Source: Acetobacter estunensis
Lineage (GTDB): Bacteria > Pseudomonadota > Alphaproteobacteria > Acetobacterales > Acetobacteraceae
Direction of reading: 5' to 3'
Assembly (NCBI RefSeq): GCF_019083805.1
Contig: NZ_JAHRDV010000004.1
Location: 62,001 to 126,000 of the forward strand
DNA length: 64,000 nt
In this document: in pieces, positions 1 to 8,989 of the stretch
Numbering within the stretch: the stretch's first letter is position 1
Layout: every line of letters starts with the position of its first letter
Position numbers and translations under genes: made by a program
The notes under the pieces: model-generated
What the model was told of the DNA's origin: nothing
Seen by the model: the letters and a program-made list of their open reading frames with translations, nothing else
The model's database searches: none

Positions 1-471
1 GACACGACAGGCATTCCGAAATGGAAGCGTGGCAACTGGATGGTTTACGGAATCATCGATCAGATGGTCTGGCGACCTTCGGCCGATTCACCGCAATCTC
101 TGGGCGTATTCGCACGCGTCACGGGCAATGGCGGTGACCGCAACCTGATCAGTTTCGCGGTCGATGCCGGCGTTAACCTCAAGGCACCGTTCAAGGGACG
201 TGACAACGACACGCTGGGTCTGGGCTGGGGCATCGGCCGACCGACTTACGGACAGCGCCAATATGACCGCAATTCCGGCTCTATCGTCCAGCGCAACGAG
301 AACCATATCGAACTGACCTATCAGGCGCAGGTCATGCCCTGGTGGGTCATCCAGCCGGACTTCCAGTATGTCTGGCGTCCCGGTGGCGGCGTGCAGGATT
401 ACGGTTCCTCGCATCTCCGCCGCGTCCGCGACGAAGCCATCTTCGGACTCCATTCTTCCATCAATTTCTGA
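1..471 (+). CDS. OprB-type carbohydrate porin, C-terminal part (5' truncated)
   Basis: The reading frame is open from base 1, so the window shows only the last 156 residues or so of an outer-membrane protein. Alternating hydrophobic and polar segments typical of beta strands are visible, and the protein ends in a terminal Phe (HSSINF), the usual signal for outer-membrane barrel assembly. The GVFARVTG stretch and the final segment rich in W, Y and P (QPDFQYVWRPGG) match the C-terminal half of OprB carbohydrate-selective porins, which admit sugars to the periplasm. Acetic acid bacteria carry many of these. The family call rests on the C-terminus only. A strong hairpin follows the stop. Confidence 0.8.
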   Translation, partial: DTTGIPKWKRGNWMVYGIIDQMVWRPSADSPQSLGVFARVTGNGGDRNLISFAVDAGVNLKAPFKGRDNDTLGLGWGIGRPTYGQRQYDRNSGSIVQRNENHIELTYQAQVMPWWVIQPDFQYVWRPGGGVQDYGSSHLRRVRDEAIFGLHSSINF

Positions 472-482
472 GGAAATAAGAA

Positions 483-514
483 AACCGCTTCCCACGAACA
501 GTTGGGAAGCGGTT
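483..514 (+). terminator. Hairpin after the porin gene
   Basis: A perfect 12-bp inverted repeat (483-494 with 503-514, 8-nt loop) begins 12 nt after the porin stop. The tail on the plus strand is only weakly T-rich (ctacttt). Confidence 0.6.
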
Positions 515-534
515 CTACTTTCCGACGAAAAAGA

Positions 535-567
535 AAAGCTCTCCGATACACATTATCGGAGAGCTTT
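535..567 (-). terminator. Bidirectional terminator of the polyphosphate kinase gene
   Basis: A perfect 14-bp stem (535-548 with 554-567, 5-nt loop) starts 4 nt past the ppk2 stop. Read on the minus strand it is followed by a T-rich run (tctttttcg); on the plus strand by gtttt. It can therefore end transcription from both sides. Confidence 0.8.
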
Positions 568-570
568 GTT

Positions 571-1479
571 TTACCAGATTTCAGGAACGATCATATCCTG
601 CGGCGTCGGCTGACGCTCATATTCCGGGTGATAGACACGCGGCGGCAGTTCCACCAACGGCTTCTCCACCGCCTGATACGGCATTTGCGAGAGAAGATGC
701 GCAATGCAGTTCAGGCGCGCCTTTTTCTTGTCCACGGCCTGCACGACCCACCACGGCGCTTCGGGGATGCTGGAACGCTCCAGCATGACTTCCTTGGCCT
801 TGGTGTAGTCTTCCCAGCGAATACGGCTCTGGAGATCCATCGGACTGAGTTTCCACTGCTTCAGCGGATCCTCGATACGGGCGCGAAAACGACGCTCCTG
901 CTCATCATCCGTGATGGAGAACCAGTATTTCACAAGACGGATGCCACTGCGCACCAGCATGCGCTCAAATTCCGGCACGGAGCGGAAGAACTCTTCGTAC
1001 TGATCGTCCGTGCAGAAACCCATCACGCGCTCGACGCCGGCGCGGTTATACCAGCTTCGATCAAACAGCACGATCTCGCCCGCTGCCGGAAGATGGCTGA
1101 CATAGCGCTGGAAATACCACTGCGTGCGCTCGCGCTCGCTCGGAGCCGGAAGTGCCGCCACCCGGCAGGTGCGCGGATTGAGGCGTTGGGTGATGCGTTT
1201 GATGACGCCGCCCTTACCTGCCGCGTCGCGTCCCTCGAACAGGATGACAACCTTCTCACCCGTGTCCTGTACCCAGTCCTGCAGCTTCACAAGTTCGCCC
1301 TGAAGACGAAGAAGTTCACGGAAATAGGTGCGACGGAACGAAGCCTCTCCCGTACTTTCTCCTTCAAGACGACGGTCGTCGAGTTCGAGTTCAAATTCCT
1401 CATCGATATCGTCGAGGATTTCCTCGCGCACACTCTGACGGTCCATTTCCGCACGGCTTTGCAACGACTGGTCGTTCAC
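571..1479 (-). CDS. ppk2: Polyphosphate kinase 2 family protein
   Basis: A 302-residue, single-domain PPK2 protein. These cytoplasmic enzymes move phosphate between polyphosphate and nucleoside diphosphates. The P-loop FEGRDAAGKGG is at residues 81-91 and the Walker-B/lid stretch VLFDRSWYNRAGVERV at about 137-152, both hallmark PPK2 motifs. The length fits one-domain (class I) members. The first codon is GTG at 1479; it is favoured over ATG 1446 because GGGAGAG lies 4 nt upstream. The next gene upstream is a phosphate transporter, which fits a phosphate storage role. Whether it makes ATP/GTP or polyphosphate cannot be read from the sequence. Confidence 0.93.
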   Translation of the reverse strand: MNDQSLQSRAEMDRQSVREEILDDIDEEFELELDDRRLEGESTGEASFRRTYFRELLRLQGELVKLQDWVQDTGEKVVILFEGRDAAGKGGVIKRITQRLNPRTCRVAALPAPSERERTQWYFQRYVSHLPAAGEIVLFDRSWYNRAGVERVMGFCTDDQYEEFFRSVPEFERMLVRSGIRLVKYWFSITDDEQERRFRARIEDPLKQWKLSPMDLQSRIRWEDYTKAKEVMLERSSIPEAPWWVVQAVDKKKARLNCIAHLLSQMPYQAVEKPLVELPPRVYHPEYERQPTPQDMIVPEIW

Positions 1480-1681
1480 GGCGCTCTCCCGATCCGCCCG
1501 GCATCACGACGACGCCAGGAAACACGCAAGACGCACGGCACCCCGTGCACCGTTCTGCGAAACGGCCACAGGAGGCCATGCGCCCTCCACTTTCTGCCAG
1601 AACGTCCAGGACATCGTCACGAGACAAAGCGATTTTGTCTTCATGTTTCACAAAACCGACATGAAACCACGATGATGGCAC

Positions 1682-1719
1682 AAAAAAGCGTGACGGATGC
1701 CCAATGACAGCTGTCACGC
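1682..1719 (-). terminator. Rho-independent terminator of the PiT gene
   Basis: On the minus strand a 7-bp stem GCGTGAC/GTCACGC (1713-1719 with 1688-1694) is followed immediately by six T. A second perfect 11-bp hairpin at 1732-1758, without a T-run, lies between it and the pit stop. The rest of the 1480-1775 gap shows no credible gene. Confidence 0.7.
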
Positions 1720-1775
1720 CTTTGCGTTCTCGTTCCCGATGATGCTGTCATCGGGAACAATTATAAAAGAGGGCG

Positions 1776-3389
1776 TCAGAACACCTGACGCAGCAGAACG
1801 TAGAGCACGCCGCTGATCATCATGGCAGCCGGCAGCGTGATGACCCATGCCAGCCCCATGGTGCGCAGGGTGGACCATTGCAGCCCAGAACCATTGGCTG
1901 CCATCGTTCCAGCCACACCGCCTGAAAGGATGTGAGTGGTGGAGACCGGCATGCCATAACCTTCCGCCAGACCGATCGTGCCCATGGCGACGATCTCGGC
2001 CGCAGCACCCTGAGCGTAGGTCAGATGTGTCTTGCCAATCTTCTCGCCCACGGTAATGACGATGCGCTTCCAGCCCACCATCGTGCCCAGACCCAGCGCC
2101 ACGGCGACCGCAACCTTCACCCAGGTCGGGATGAAGCGGGTGCCCTCGTTGAGATCCTTCATGAAGGTCTTCAAACCGGCCACATCCTGAGCGGAGAAGG
2201 AAGGATCCGACTTCATGGTGCGGATAGCATCGGAGGCAAGATACATATCGGTACGAACGTTGGGAACGACAGCGGACGGCACGGAATGGATGGAGCCGTA
2301 ATCCTTCACGTCACGCGATACGGCATCGGAAATAACAGCCAGAGCACTATAGACTTCCGGACCTGTCACACTGCGTGTGCGCAGGGCATCACCAACGATC
2401 TGCCGTGCCGTGACCAGATCCGGGACCGTCCCGTGTGTTCCCGCATGAGACTGAAAGATCGATGTGGCCTGATCGGCGGCCTGCACAAAGCCCGGCGTCA
2501 TGTCTTCAGGCATGGCGCGGTTCAGCGCATACGCCGTCGGCGCCGCGCCGATAAGGATAAGCATGATCAGACCCATGCCCTTCTGGCCGTCGTTGCCACC
2601 ATGGAAGAACGACACACCGGTGCAGGTGGTGATCAGCAGACCACGAATCCACCACGGGGGCGGCTGATCACCTTTGGGCGCTTCGTAGAGCTTGCGATTG
2701 CGGATGAAGAGCTTCATCAGCACCAGCAGAGCCGCCGAAAGTGCAAAGCCGCAGATCGGGCTGAACAGCAGAGACTCGAACACCTTCGTCACCTGTGTCC
2801 AGTCCACGCCCTGCGTCGCCACGCCATGCGGCGCGAGAAGTTGGTTGGCCAGACCCACGCCCATGATCGAACCGACCAGCGCATGAGACGATGAATTGGG
2901 AATACCCAGCGCCCAGGTAGCAAGATTCCAGATGATGGCCGCCAGAAGTAACGCGAAGATCATCGCATGTCCCGCGCCGCTTCCCACCTGAAGGATCAGT
3001 TCCACCGGCAGCAGCGTGACGATGCTGTAAGCCACCGCTCCGGAAGAGATGAGCACGCCAGCCAGATTCCACATACCCGACCACACGACAGCGACCAGCG
3101 GCGGCAGACTGTTGGTGTAGATGACCGTCGCCACGGCGTTGGCCGTGTCATGAAAGCCGTTGACGAATTCGAAGCCCAGCGCGATCAGCAACGCCAGTCC
3201 GAGAAGAACGAATGCCCCAATCGCTACATCCTGACCGCCCGCGGCGCGGACGTCGGAGATGACGCTGTAACCCACGAACGCAAGAGCCGCCATGATGACG
3301 CCGAAGAAGAACAGCCTGAAAGCAGGATGTTCGCCACCGCGCATGTCCGGACGCCCGATGGGTGCGCTGTCCGCTGTAGTGTCTGACAT
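1776..3389 (-). CDS. Inorganic phosphate transporter, PiT family
   Basis: A 537-residue polytopic membrane protein that should import phosphate by ion symport across the inner membrane. The family's duplicated signature is visible: GFEFVNGFHDTANAVAT in the N-terminal half and FFHGGNDGQKGMG in the C-terminal half. About ten or more hydrophobic helices are apparent, with a large soluble loop in the middle (about residues 285-395), as in long bacterial PiT proteins. It reads toward ppk2, from which it is separated by about 300 bp with its own terminator, so the two are neighbours rather than a tight operon. Confidence 0.93.
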   Translation of the reverse strand: MSDTTADSAPIGRPDMRGGEHPAFRLFFFGVIMAALAFVGYSVISDVRAAGGQDVAIGAFVLLGLALLIALGFEFVNGFHDTANAVATVIYTNSLPPLVAVVWSGMWNLAGVLISSGAVAYSIVTLLPVELILQVGSGAGHAMIFALLLAAIIWNLATWALGIPNSSSHALVGSIMGVGLANQLLAPHGVATQGVDWTQVTKVFESLLFSPICGFALSAALLVLMKLFIRNRKLYEAPKGDQPPPWWIRGLLITTCTGVSFFHGGNDGQKGMGLIMLILIGAAPTAYALNRAMPEDMTPGFVQAADQATSIFQSHAGTHGTVPDLVTARQIVGDALRTRSVTGPEVYSALAVISDAVSRDVKDYGSIHSVPSAVVPNVRTDMYLASDAIRTMKSDPSFSAQDVAGLKTFMKDLNEGTRFIPTWVKVAVAVALGLGTMVGWKRIVITVGEKIGKTHLTYAQGAAAEIVAMGTIGLAEGYGMPVSTTHILSGGVAGTMAANGSGLQWSTLRTMGLAWVITLPAAMMISGVLYVLLRQVF

Positions 3390-3514
3390 GGATTAACCAC
3401 CCAGCAATGAAAACCGGCGCTCTTCTAGGCACCTGCCCGGGCAAATCCACAGTGACGGTTTTATGACAGACGCTGAAATCAGGGAACCACCGCCATATCC
3501 CTGTTTGTTACGAA

Positions 3515-4462
3515 TTATCGCGCCAACGATTCCAGAAATCGTCCCAGAACGCTGGAGCCGCGCACAAGACGCAGACGGATCAGCAGAGGCAAGAGATAAC
3601 GGTTGCTGTGCGTCAGCTTAATAACGGGCGGCGGCGTGACTGGCGCATCCAGCCGGCACAGCAGTGTAGCGATACGTTCACGGTCCCAGCGCACGGCCAT
3701 CTGGTAGAGAAAGGGGCCATCTTCCGCCTTGCGCAGGAACAGAGCGGAGGCCCCGGCTTCCCGTAGCGCGATCTGCTCGGCCAGATAGACCAGCAGATAC
3801 TCCGGACGCTCAATCCCCTGACGGATCGTGTCATAATCCGGCCGCGCCACAAGCGAGCGGAAATACGCATCGCGCCCCAGCGTAAGCACCTTGCGCAATT
3901 CGTCGCGCCAGACCTGAACCAACGTCGTCTGCGGCGGGCAGGCGAGAAACCAGCTCTCAATAATGGGAAACCGTCGATCCTGCGTGTCCTGCGCCCGGTA
4001 ATAGGCCACCAGATCGGCGGAATTGCTGCAACTGGCGTCATGCACCCATTGCAGGCTCTCATGAAAGATGCAGGTTGCATCGACCCAGATACCGCCATAC
4101 TGCGCCAGCAGTTCCAGACGGATCAGATCGCTCTTGAGGGCTGCGGCAAGATCGGGACGCTCCAGAAAGGGCGCGTCGATATGCTCACGCACATTGCGGT
4201 TGTCGAGCAGCCGGACATCGTGATCGGGGTTAAGTGCCCGCACACGCGCAATCGTCGCCTCGACCAGCGGCGGCTTCGTGTCGCCGTCCCAATACATCCA
4301 CACGATACGCGGAATGGCGCTTTCACTGTGCGTCTGCGTTCCCGTCGCGAGAGTGTCTGTCCAGCCCATGAAGGAAGGCGCTGTGCGCTCCTTGGAGGCA
4401 ATGCCATAAAACAGGCTCTTCGCCGCGTCTTTCCACAAACGAAGATCGCTTTTCGATAGCAT
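3515..4462 (-). CDS. Capsular polysaccharide synthesis-type glycosyltransferase
   Basis: A 315-residue soluble protein resembling the Caps_synth/OCH1-like sugar transferases. IPRIVWMYWDG (50-60) is the usual opening strand of the nucleotide-sugar fold, and SDLIRLELLAQYGGIWVDAT (111-130) is the conserved core with the metal-binding aspartate. It probably adds a sugar to a surface polysaccharide in the cytoplasm; donor and acceptor are unknown. It starts 25 nt after the trpE stop, behind a strong GAGGAGAAG ribosome site, so it is probably cotranscribed with ppiD-trpE although its function is unrelated. Confidence 0.82.
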   Translation of the reverse strand: MLSKSDLRLWKDAAKSLFYGIASKERTAPSFMGWTDTLATGTQTHSESAIPRIVWMYWDGDTKPPLVEATIARVRALNPDHDVRLLDNRNVREHIDAPFLERPDLAAALKSDLIRLELLAQYGGIWVDATCIFHESLQWVHDASCSNSADLVAYYRAQDTQDRRFPIIESWFLACPPQTTLVQVWRDELRKVLTLGRDAYFRSLVARPDYDTIRQGIERPEYLLVYLAEQIALREAGASALFLRKAEDGPFLYQMAVRWDRERIATLLCRLDAPVTPPPVIKLTHSNRYLLPLLIRLRLVRGSSVLGRFLESLAR

Positions 4463-4487
4463 CGCTGCTTCTCCTCAGCCCCTCAAC

Positions 4488-6023
4488 TCAACCTTCGGCG
4501 GTGCGTGCTGCCCGCTGCACGGCATCTTCCGCCGCCCGAAACAGCGCGCGCGCCTTGTGCCGCGTCTCGGCGCATTCCAGCGCGGGCACGCTGTCCGACA
4601 CCACGCCACAGCCGGCCTGCACATGCATCATGCCATCCTTCACCACGGCCATGCGCAGCCCGATGCAGGTGTCCATGTCTCCGCCCGCGCCAAAATAACC
4701 GATGCATCCGGCATAGGTGGCGCGACGGGTGCGCTCCACCTCGTCGATGATCTCCATCGCGCGGATCTTGGGCGCTCCCGTCAATGTGCCGGCGGGAAAG
4801 GCTGCCACCAAGGCGTCCAGTGCCTCCAATTCGGGCTTGAGCACGCCTTCCACATTGGAGGAAATGTGCATCACGTGACTGAACCGCTCGATGACGAAAC
4901 GCTCCGTTACCTTCACCGAACCCGTCACGCACACGCGCCCGACATCGTTGCGGCCAAGGTCGATGAGCATCAGATGCTCGGCCCGCTCTTTCTCGTCGGC
5001 CAGAAGTTCCTCTTCCAGCCGCCGGTCTTCTTCCGCATCCGCACCCCGAGGGCGCGTTCCGGCCAGCGGGCGCACCGTCATCATCCCTTCACGCAAACGC
5101 ACGAGAATCTCGGGCGACGATCCTACGAGCGAAAATCCACCGAAGTTCAGATGAAACAGGAAGGGCGCCGGATTGATCCGGCGCAGGGAACGGTAAAGCG
5201 CAAGGGATGAAAGCCCGAATGGCGTGGAGAAACGCTGGCTCGGCACCACTTGAAAAGCATCGCCCGCCGCGATGTAGTCCTGAATGCGGCGCACCACATC
5301 CTCGAACTCCGCTTCGGTGTAGGTGGAGCGTGGCGCGGCCAGCGCGCCGACATGCGGCTCCGGAGCGACATGCAGAGGAGCCGCGAGACAGGCCCGCGCC
5401 CGCGCGATCAGCGCCTGCGCCGCATCGAACGCTGCATTCGCCGTCTGATCCGCACGGGGACGAAGTGGGGTGGCAAGGATCAGCTCATCCGTCACCGTAT
5501 CGAAGATGGCGAACAGGCCGGGACGCATGAGAATGGATTCCGGCAGCCCCAGATCGTCCGTCGGCGCGTTTGGCAGACGCTCCATCTGCCGCACCATGTC
5601 ATAGCCCAGATAACCGAACACACCTGCGGTCATGGGTGGGAGACCATCGGGAAGTGCCAGGCGGCTTGCTCGGATCAGGCTGCGCAGACTCTCCAGCGGC
5701 GTCTCCGTCACCGGTTCGAACGCATCCTCCTGCGTGGCGGCATGGCGGTTGATCGAAGCCTTGCCGTCATGACAGCGCCACACGAGATCGGGACACAGCG
5801 CAATGACGGAATAACGTCCCCGGCTCGCGCCGCCTTCCACCGATTCCAGCAAAAGCGTGTCGCGTCCGTCCCGGCCTTCCATCGCCGCCAGCCGCATATA
5901 GGCCGCAACCGGTGTCAGCAGATCGGCCGCCTCCACAGCGAAGACAACCGCCCCTTCACCTCGTTCCCAGAGTGCCGCGCACTCCTCACGCGATGGAGAA
6001 TCGAGCGTATCGAGCCGCATCAT
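4488..6023 (-). CDS. trpE: Anthranilate synthase component I
   Basis: A 511-residue chorismate-binding enzyme that, with a TrpG glutaminase partner, turns chorismate and glutamine into anthranilate, the first step of tryptophan synthesis. DAFQVVPSQRF, the GTRPRG core, the DEKERAEHLMLIDLGRNDVGRV region and LTGAPKIRAMEIIDE are all typical. The start ATG overlaps the ppiD-like stop as ATGA, implying translational coupling. No trpG, trpD or trpC follows; the next gene is a glycosyltransferase. trpBA lie about 30 kb away. Confidence 0.97.
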   Translation of the reverse strand: MMRLDTLDSPSREECAALWERGEGAVVFAVEAADLLTPVAAYMRLAAMEGRDGRDTLLLESVEGGASRGRYSVIALCPDLVWRCHDGKASINRHAATQEDAFEPVTETPLESLRSLIRASRLALPDGLPPMTAGVFGYLGYDMVRQMERLPNAPTDDLGLPESILMRPGLFAIFDTVTDELILATPLRPRADQTANAAFDAAQALIARARACLAAPLHVAPEPHVGALAAPRSTYTEAEFEDVVRRIQDYIAAGDAFQVVPSQRFSTPFGLSSLALYRSLRRINPAPFLFHLNFGGFSLVGSSPEILVRLREGMMTVRPLAGTRPRGADAEEDRRLEEELLADEKERAEHLMLIDLGRNDVGRVCVTGSVKVTERFVIERFSHVMHISSNVEGVLKPELEALDALVAAFPAGTLTGAPKIRAMEIIDEVERTRRATYAGCIGYFGAGGDMDTCIGLRMAVVKDGMMHVQAGCGVVSDSVPALECAETRHKARALFRAAEDAVQRAARTAEG

Positions 6024-7963
6024 GAATCGTCTCCATAGCCAGCGTCCTGCATGGCGGCCTTCACACCACCGGGCAGAATCTTCACCTTGAAGCGCTTGCC
6101 CAGCCCATGGATGTAGGCAGACGTCACATCGGACGCCATGGACTCCGACAGACCGTCACGCACCCGGGCCATGCCCAGACTGTCCGACTTCGGGTCCGGA
6201 TGTTCGATGGCAGTCACGGTGAGCACCACGAACCCCTTGTCATCCTCGCCCATCACGCTCCGCCCGACCGGCATGTGCATCACCACCGCGCCCAGATCGC
6301 GCGGCAGCGCGTCGAGCGGACGCGCCCGCGAAACCATCAGACCTTTCTGCAGAGGAGCGCCCTCAGGCACGACAGCCGCCAGCCCACCTTTGTTTTGCGC
6401 GGCGACATAGAACTGTGTCGCGTGCTGGTTCGCCGCCTGATGGCGCATCTCGTTCTGCCACGCTGCCAGCACTTTCCCATGCGCCGTCTCGAACGACATC
6501 GGCTGCGCAGGCGCGATCTCGTCCACCGACACGGCATACCAGCCGAGGGACACAGGCGGCTGGCCCTTCGGACCTGGCCCTTTCGCTTCCATCAACTGAG
6601 GTGGCGCGCCCTTGTCCTGCGCGAACACGCGCTTGACGATGGCGTCGCGCAGTTCACCCATGGCTGGCAACGGGGCGGGCTCGCCCTCCTTTGTCATCCC
6701 TTGTGCGTCGAGGAAGCCGGCCGCGGCAGCAGCACCAAGGTCGGTGGGAATGGAGTCCAGTCCCCCGCCCGCCAGCGCGTCCTGCAGTTTTGGCACATTG
6801 GCGCTGACCATGGACGGTCCACGCACCTGTGTGATTTCGTCACGCAGGGTCGGTTGCGCCGCCTCGAAGCTGATTTCACGCGGCGGCGTCACCTTCGTCA
6901 CCCGGAAGACGGCCACACCCATTTCCGTCTTCACAGGGCCGGACACGACATCGGGCGCGGCGTCGAACACGGCCTTGCGCAACGCATCGGACGGGAAAGA
7001 ACTGGGACGGGCGTCATCGAACGCCACGGCTGCCGCATCCTTGGCCGCAGCCTGCACCTGCTTCCAGTTCGCGCCGCCCTTCCACAATGTGGCAATGGCA
7101 TTGGCCGCCATGTCATCGGACGCGGTCACAACTTCCACACTCCGCAGTTCCGGCTGATGAAAACGCTCGCGCTGGCTGTCATAGAGCCGGTGCAGTTCCT
7201 CATCGCTCGCGGGCACCATCTTCGCCACCGTATCGGGCGAAAGCACCACGATGCGGGCATGACGGTATTCCGGGCTTTGGAACAGCCATGGATGGTTGGC
7301 GTAATAGCGCTGCAGCGTAGCGTCATCAGGTGTACCCGGATCGGTCTGTTCGGCAAACGGCACACGCAGCAGATCGATCACGCGAGTCTCGGTCTCATGC
7401 GCATAGGTCCGACGCACCAGAAAATCCGGCGTGTGTACACCCATGGCGAGCGGCTCGAGAATGGCGCGCCCGGCGATGTCGTCATGCACCAGCCCAAGAA
7501 AGCGCTTCTCGGTCATACCGTTGGCCGACAGGATAGCGTTGAGCTTCTGGCGGTCGAAATTGCCGTCCTTGCCCTTGAAGTAGGACATGGAAAACACCTC
7601 ATCGCGCACGGCCTCATCCGACACGTCGATACCGTAGGTCTTGGCGGCCTCCAGCACTTCGGCCTGCCCGATCAGCCGCTGAAGCACCTCGCGGCCCATC
7701 TGCTGACGCAGGATAGCGGGAATATGGGCCACATCCGGCGCACCCATCTGCTGCGCCATGGCCGGCATCTCGCGCTGGAGAGCGGCCGCGAAGTCGCGCG
7801 TGCTGACCTTTTGCGTGCCTACCGTCGCCACAGTCGCAGGGTCATCGGCCATGTTGGTGATGACGTCGCCCACGCCCCACCCCACGAATGCGAGGAAGAT
7901 GACGAAAGCAAGGATGCGTCCCACCCAGGAATCGACGACGAAATGACGCAGGAAGGAGATCAT
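6020..7963 (-). CDS. PpiD/SurA-like peptidylprolyl isomerase, membrane anchored
   Basis: A 647-residue protein starting MISFLRHF, with one N-terminal transmembrane segment (about 17-37, ILAFVIFLAFVGWGVG) and the rest periplasmic. It matches PpiD: an N-terminal SurA-like chaperone part (residues about 50-200) followed by a parvulin-type PPIase region. Such proteins help outer-membrane proteins fold. The frame is open further upstream to 8470, but those codons would overlap tpiA on the other strand and are not protein-like, so ATG 7963 is chosen. It is divergent from tpiA over a 226-bp gap and overlaps trpE by 4 nt. Confidence 0.88.
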   Translation of the reverse strand: MISFLRHFVVDSWVGRILAFVIFLAFVGWGVGDVITNMADDPATVATVGTQKVSTRDFAAALQREMPAMAQQMGAPDVAHIPAILRQQMGREVLQRLIGQAEVLEAAKTYGIDVSDEAVRDEVFSMSYFKGKDGNFDRQKLNAILSANGMTEKRFLGLVHDDIAGRAILEPLAMGVHTPDFLVRRTYAHETETRVIDLLRVPFAEQTDPGTPDDATLQRYYANHPWLFQSPEYRHARIVVLSPDTVAKMVPASDEELHRLYDSQRERFHQPELRSVEVVTASDDMAANAIATLWKGGANWKQVQAAAKDAAAVAFDDARPSSFPSDALRKAVFDAAPDVVSGPVKTEMGVAVFRVTKVTPPREISFEAAQPTLRDEITQVRGPSMVSANVPKLQDALAGGGLDSIPTDLGAAAAAGFLDAQGMTKEGEPAPLPAMGELRDAIVKRVFAQDKGAPPQLMEAKGPGPKGQPPVSLGWYAVSVDEIAPAQPMSFETAHGKVLAAWQNEMRHQAANQHATQFYVAAQNKGGLAAVVPEGAPLQKGLMVSRARPLDALPRDLGAVVMHMPVGRSVMGEDDKGFVVLTVTAIEHPDPKSDSLGMARVRDGLSESMASDVTSAYIHGLGKRFKVKILPGGVKAAMQDAGYGDDS

Positions 7964-8189
7964 GCAGGCACGGGTCCGCGAGCAGAAAAAAGGACAGCCG
8001 GAGCACGCGCGCAGGGCCATGTTCCGGGCGCGGCACCATATTCCCGATGCACCCGCTTGACCAGAAGGCGCGCGTTGCGGTGCTTGCGCCCGCTCGCCTG
8101 CATGGAGTAGCGGTGTTTCCGACATTCGGGGACCGCGCCCTGACCGGCCCCGGTCATGAGGCCGCATCACGAGGAGAGAGACGGACGCC

Positions 8190-8939
8190 ATGAGCAAGCC
8201 CATCATCGTCGGCAACTGGAAGATGAACGGCCTGACCGCCGATTCCGCAGACCGCGTGAAGCAGCTTCTCGCGGGCCTGACCACCAGCCCCGCGCCCGGC
8301 GTGGAAGTGGTGGTCTGCCCGCCCTTCACGCAGCTTGCGCTGCTGGCTCCTGCTCTCAAAGGCACACCCATCGCTCTCGGCGCGCAGGATTGCCACAAGG
8401 ACGACAAGGGCGCACACACGGGCGATATCTCGGCTGCCATGCTGGCCGATGTTGGAGCCACGCACGTCATCCTCGGTCATTCCGAGCGTCGCCGCGACTA
8501 CAATGAAGTGGACGAGACGGTGCGCGAGAAGGTGCTTGCCGCAACGCAAGCCGGCCTCACGCCCATCGTGTGCATTGGCGAGACGGAAGACCAGCGCCAG
8601 AGTGGCGAGACCGAAGACACGCTGGGCTGGCAGATCAAGGGCTCCCTGCCCGATGGCTTCACGGGTGTTGTGGCCTATGAGCCGGTCTGGGCCATCGGCA
8701 CCGGCCTTGCCGCAACCGCTGAGGACATCCGCACCACTGTGGCCTTCATTCGCGCTGAACTGGAGCGCCAGTTCGGGGATGCTGGCAAATCGCTGCGCAT
8801 CCTGTATGGTGGCTCCGTGGATGCGAACAACGCTGCCTCCATTCTCGATATCGAGAATGTGGGTGGCGCTCTGGTCGGTGGCGCGAGCCTCAAGCCGGAT
8901 GCGTTCCTCTCCATCATTCACGCCGTTCCCGCCGCCTGA
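8190..8939 (+). CDS. tpiA: Triosephosphate isomerase
   Basis: A 249-residue TIM-barrel enzyme interconverting dihydroxyacetone phosphate and glyceraldehyde 3-phosphate. The N-terminal GNWKMNG (catalytic Lys11), ILGHSERR (catalytic His97), AYEPVWAIGTG (catalytic Glu164) and the phosphate-binding GGSV near the end are all present. The start is preceded by GAGGAGAGAG. It is the first gene of a plus-strand run tpiA-secG-pyrG-kdsA. Confidence 0.98.
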   Translation: MSKPIIVGNWKMNGLTADSADRVKQLLAGLTTSPAPGVEVVVCPPFTQLALLAPALKGTPIALGAQDCHKDDKGAHTGDISAAMLADVGATHVILGHSERRRDYNEVDETVREKVLAATQAGLTPIVCIGETEDQRQSGETEDTLGWQIKGSLPDGFTGVVAYEPVWAIGTGLAATAEDIRTTVAFIRAELERQFGDAGKSLRILYGGSVDANNAASILDIENVGGALVGGASLKPDAFLSIIHAVPAA

Positions 8940-8989
8940 GCCCTTCCGGGTTCGGATGTGGGTCTGATCGACCTTTGACCGGATAGTCC

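Noticed and set aside
502-1707. 401-codon plus-strand frame opposite ppk2
   Set aside because: Shadow of ppk2; starts inside a terminator hairpin.
1400-1717. 105-codon minus-strand frame upstream of ppk2
   Set aside because: Crosses the PiT terminator and overlaps the ppk2 start in another frame; composition not protein-like.
6107-8110. 667-codon open frame opposite the ppiD-like gene
   Set aside because: Rich in His/Arg/Gln with no domain; it is the antisense shadow of a high-GC gene.
7964-8470. N-terminal extension of the ppiD-like protein by 169 codons
   Set aside because: It overlaps tpiA on the opposite strand, and the residues are not signal- or domain-like, whereas MISFLRHF begins a normal membrane anchor.
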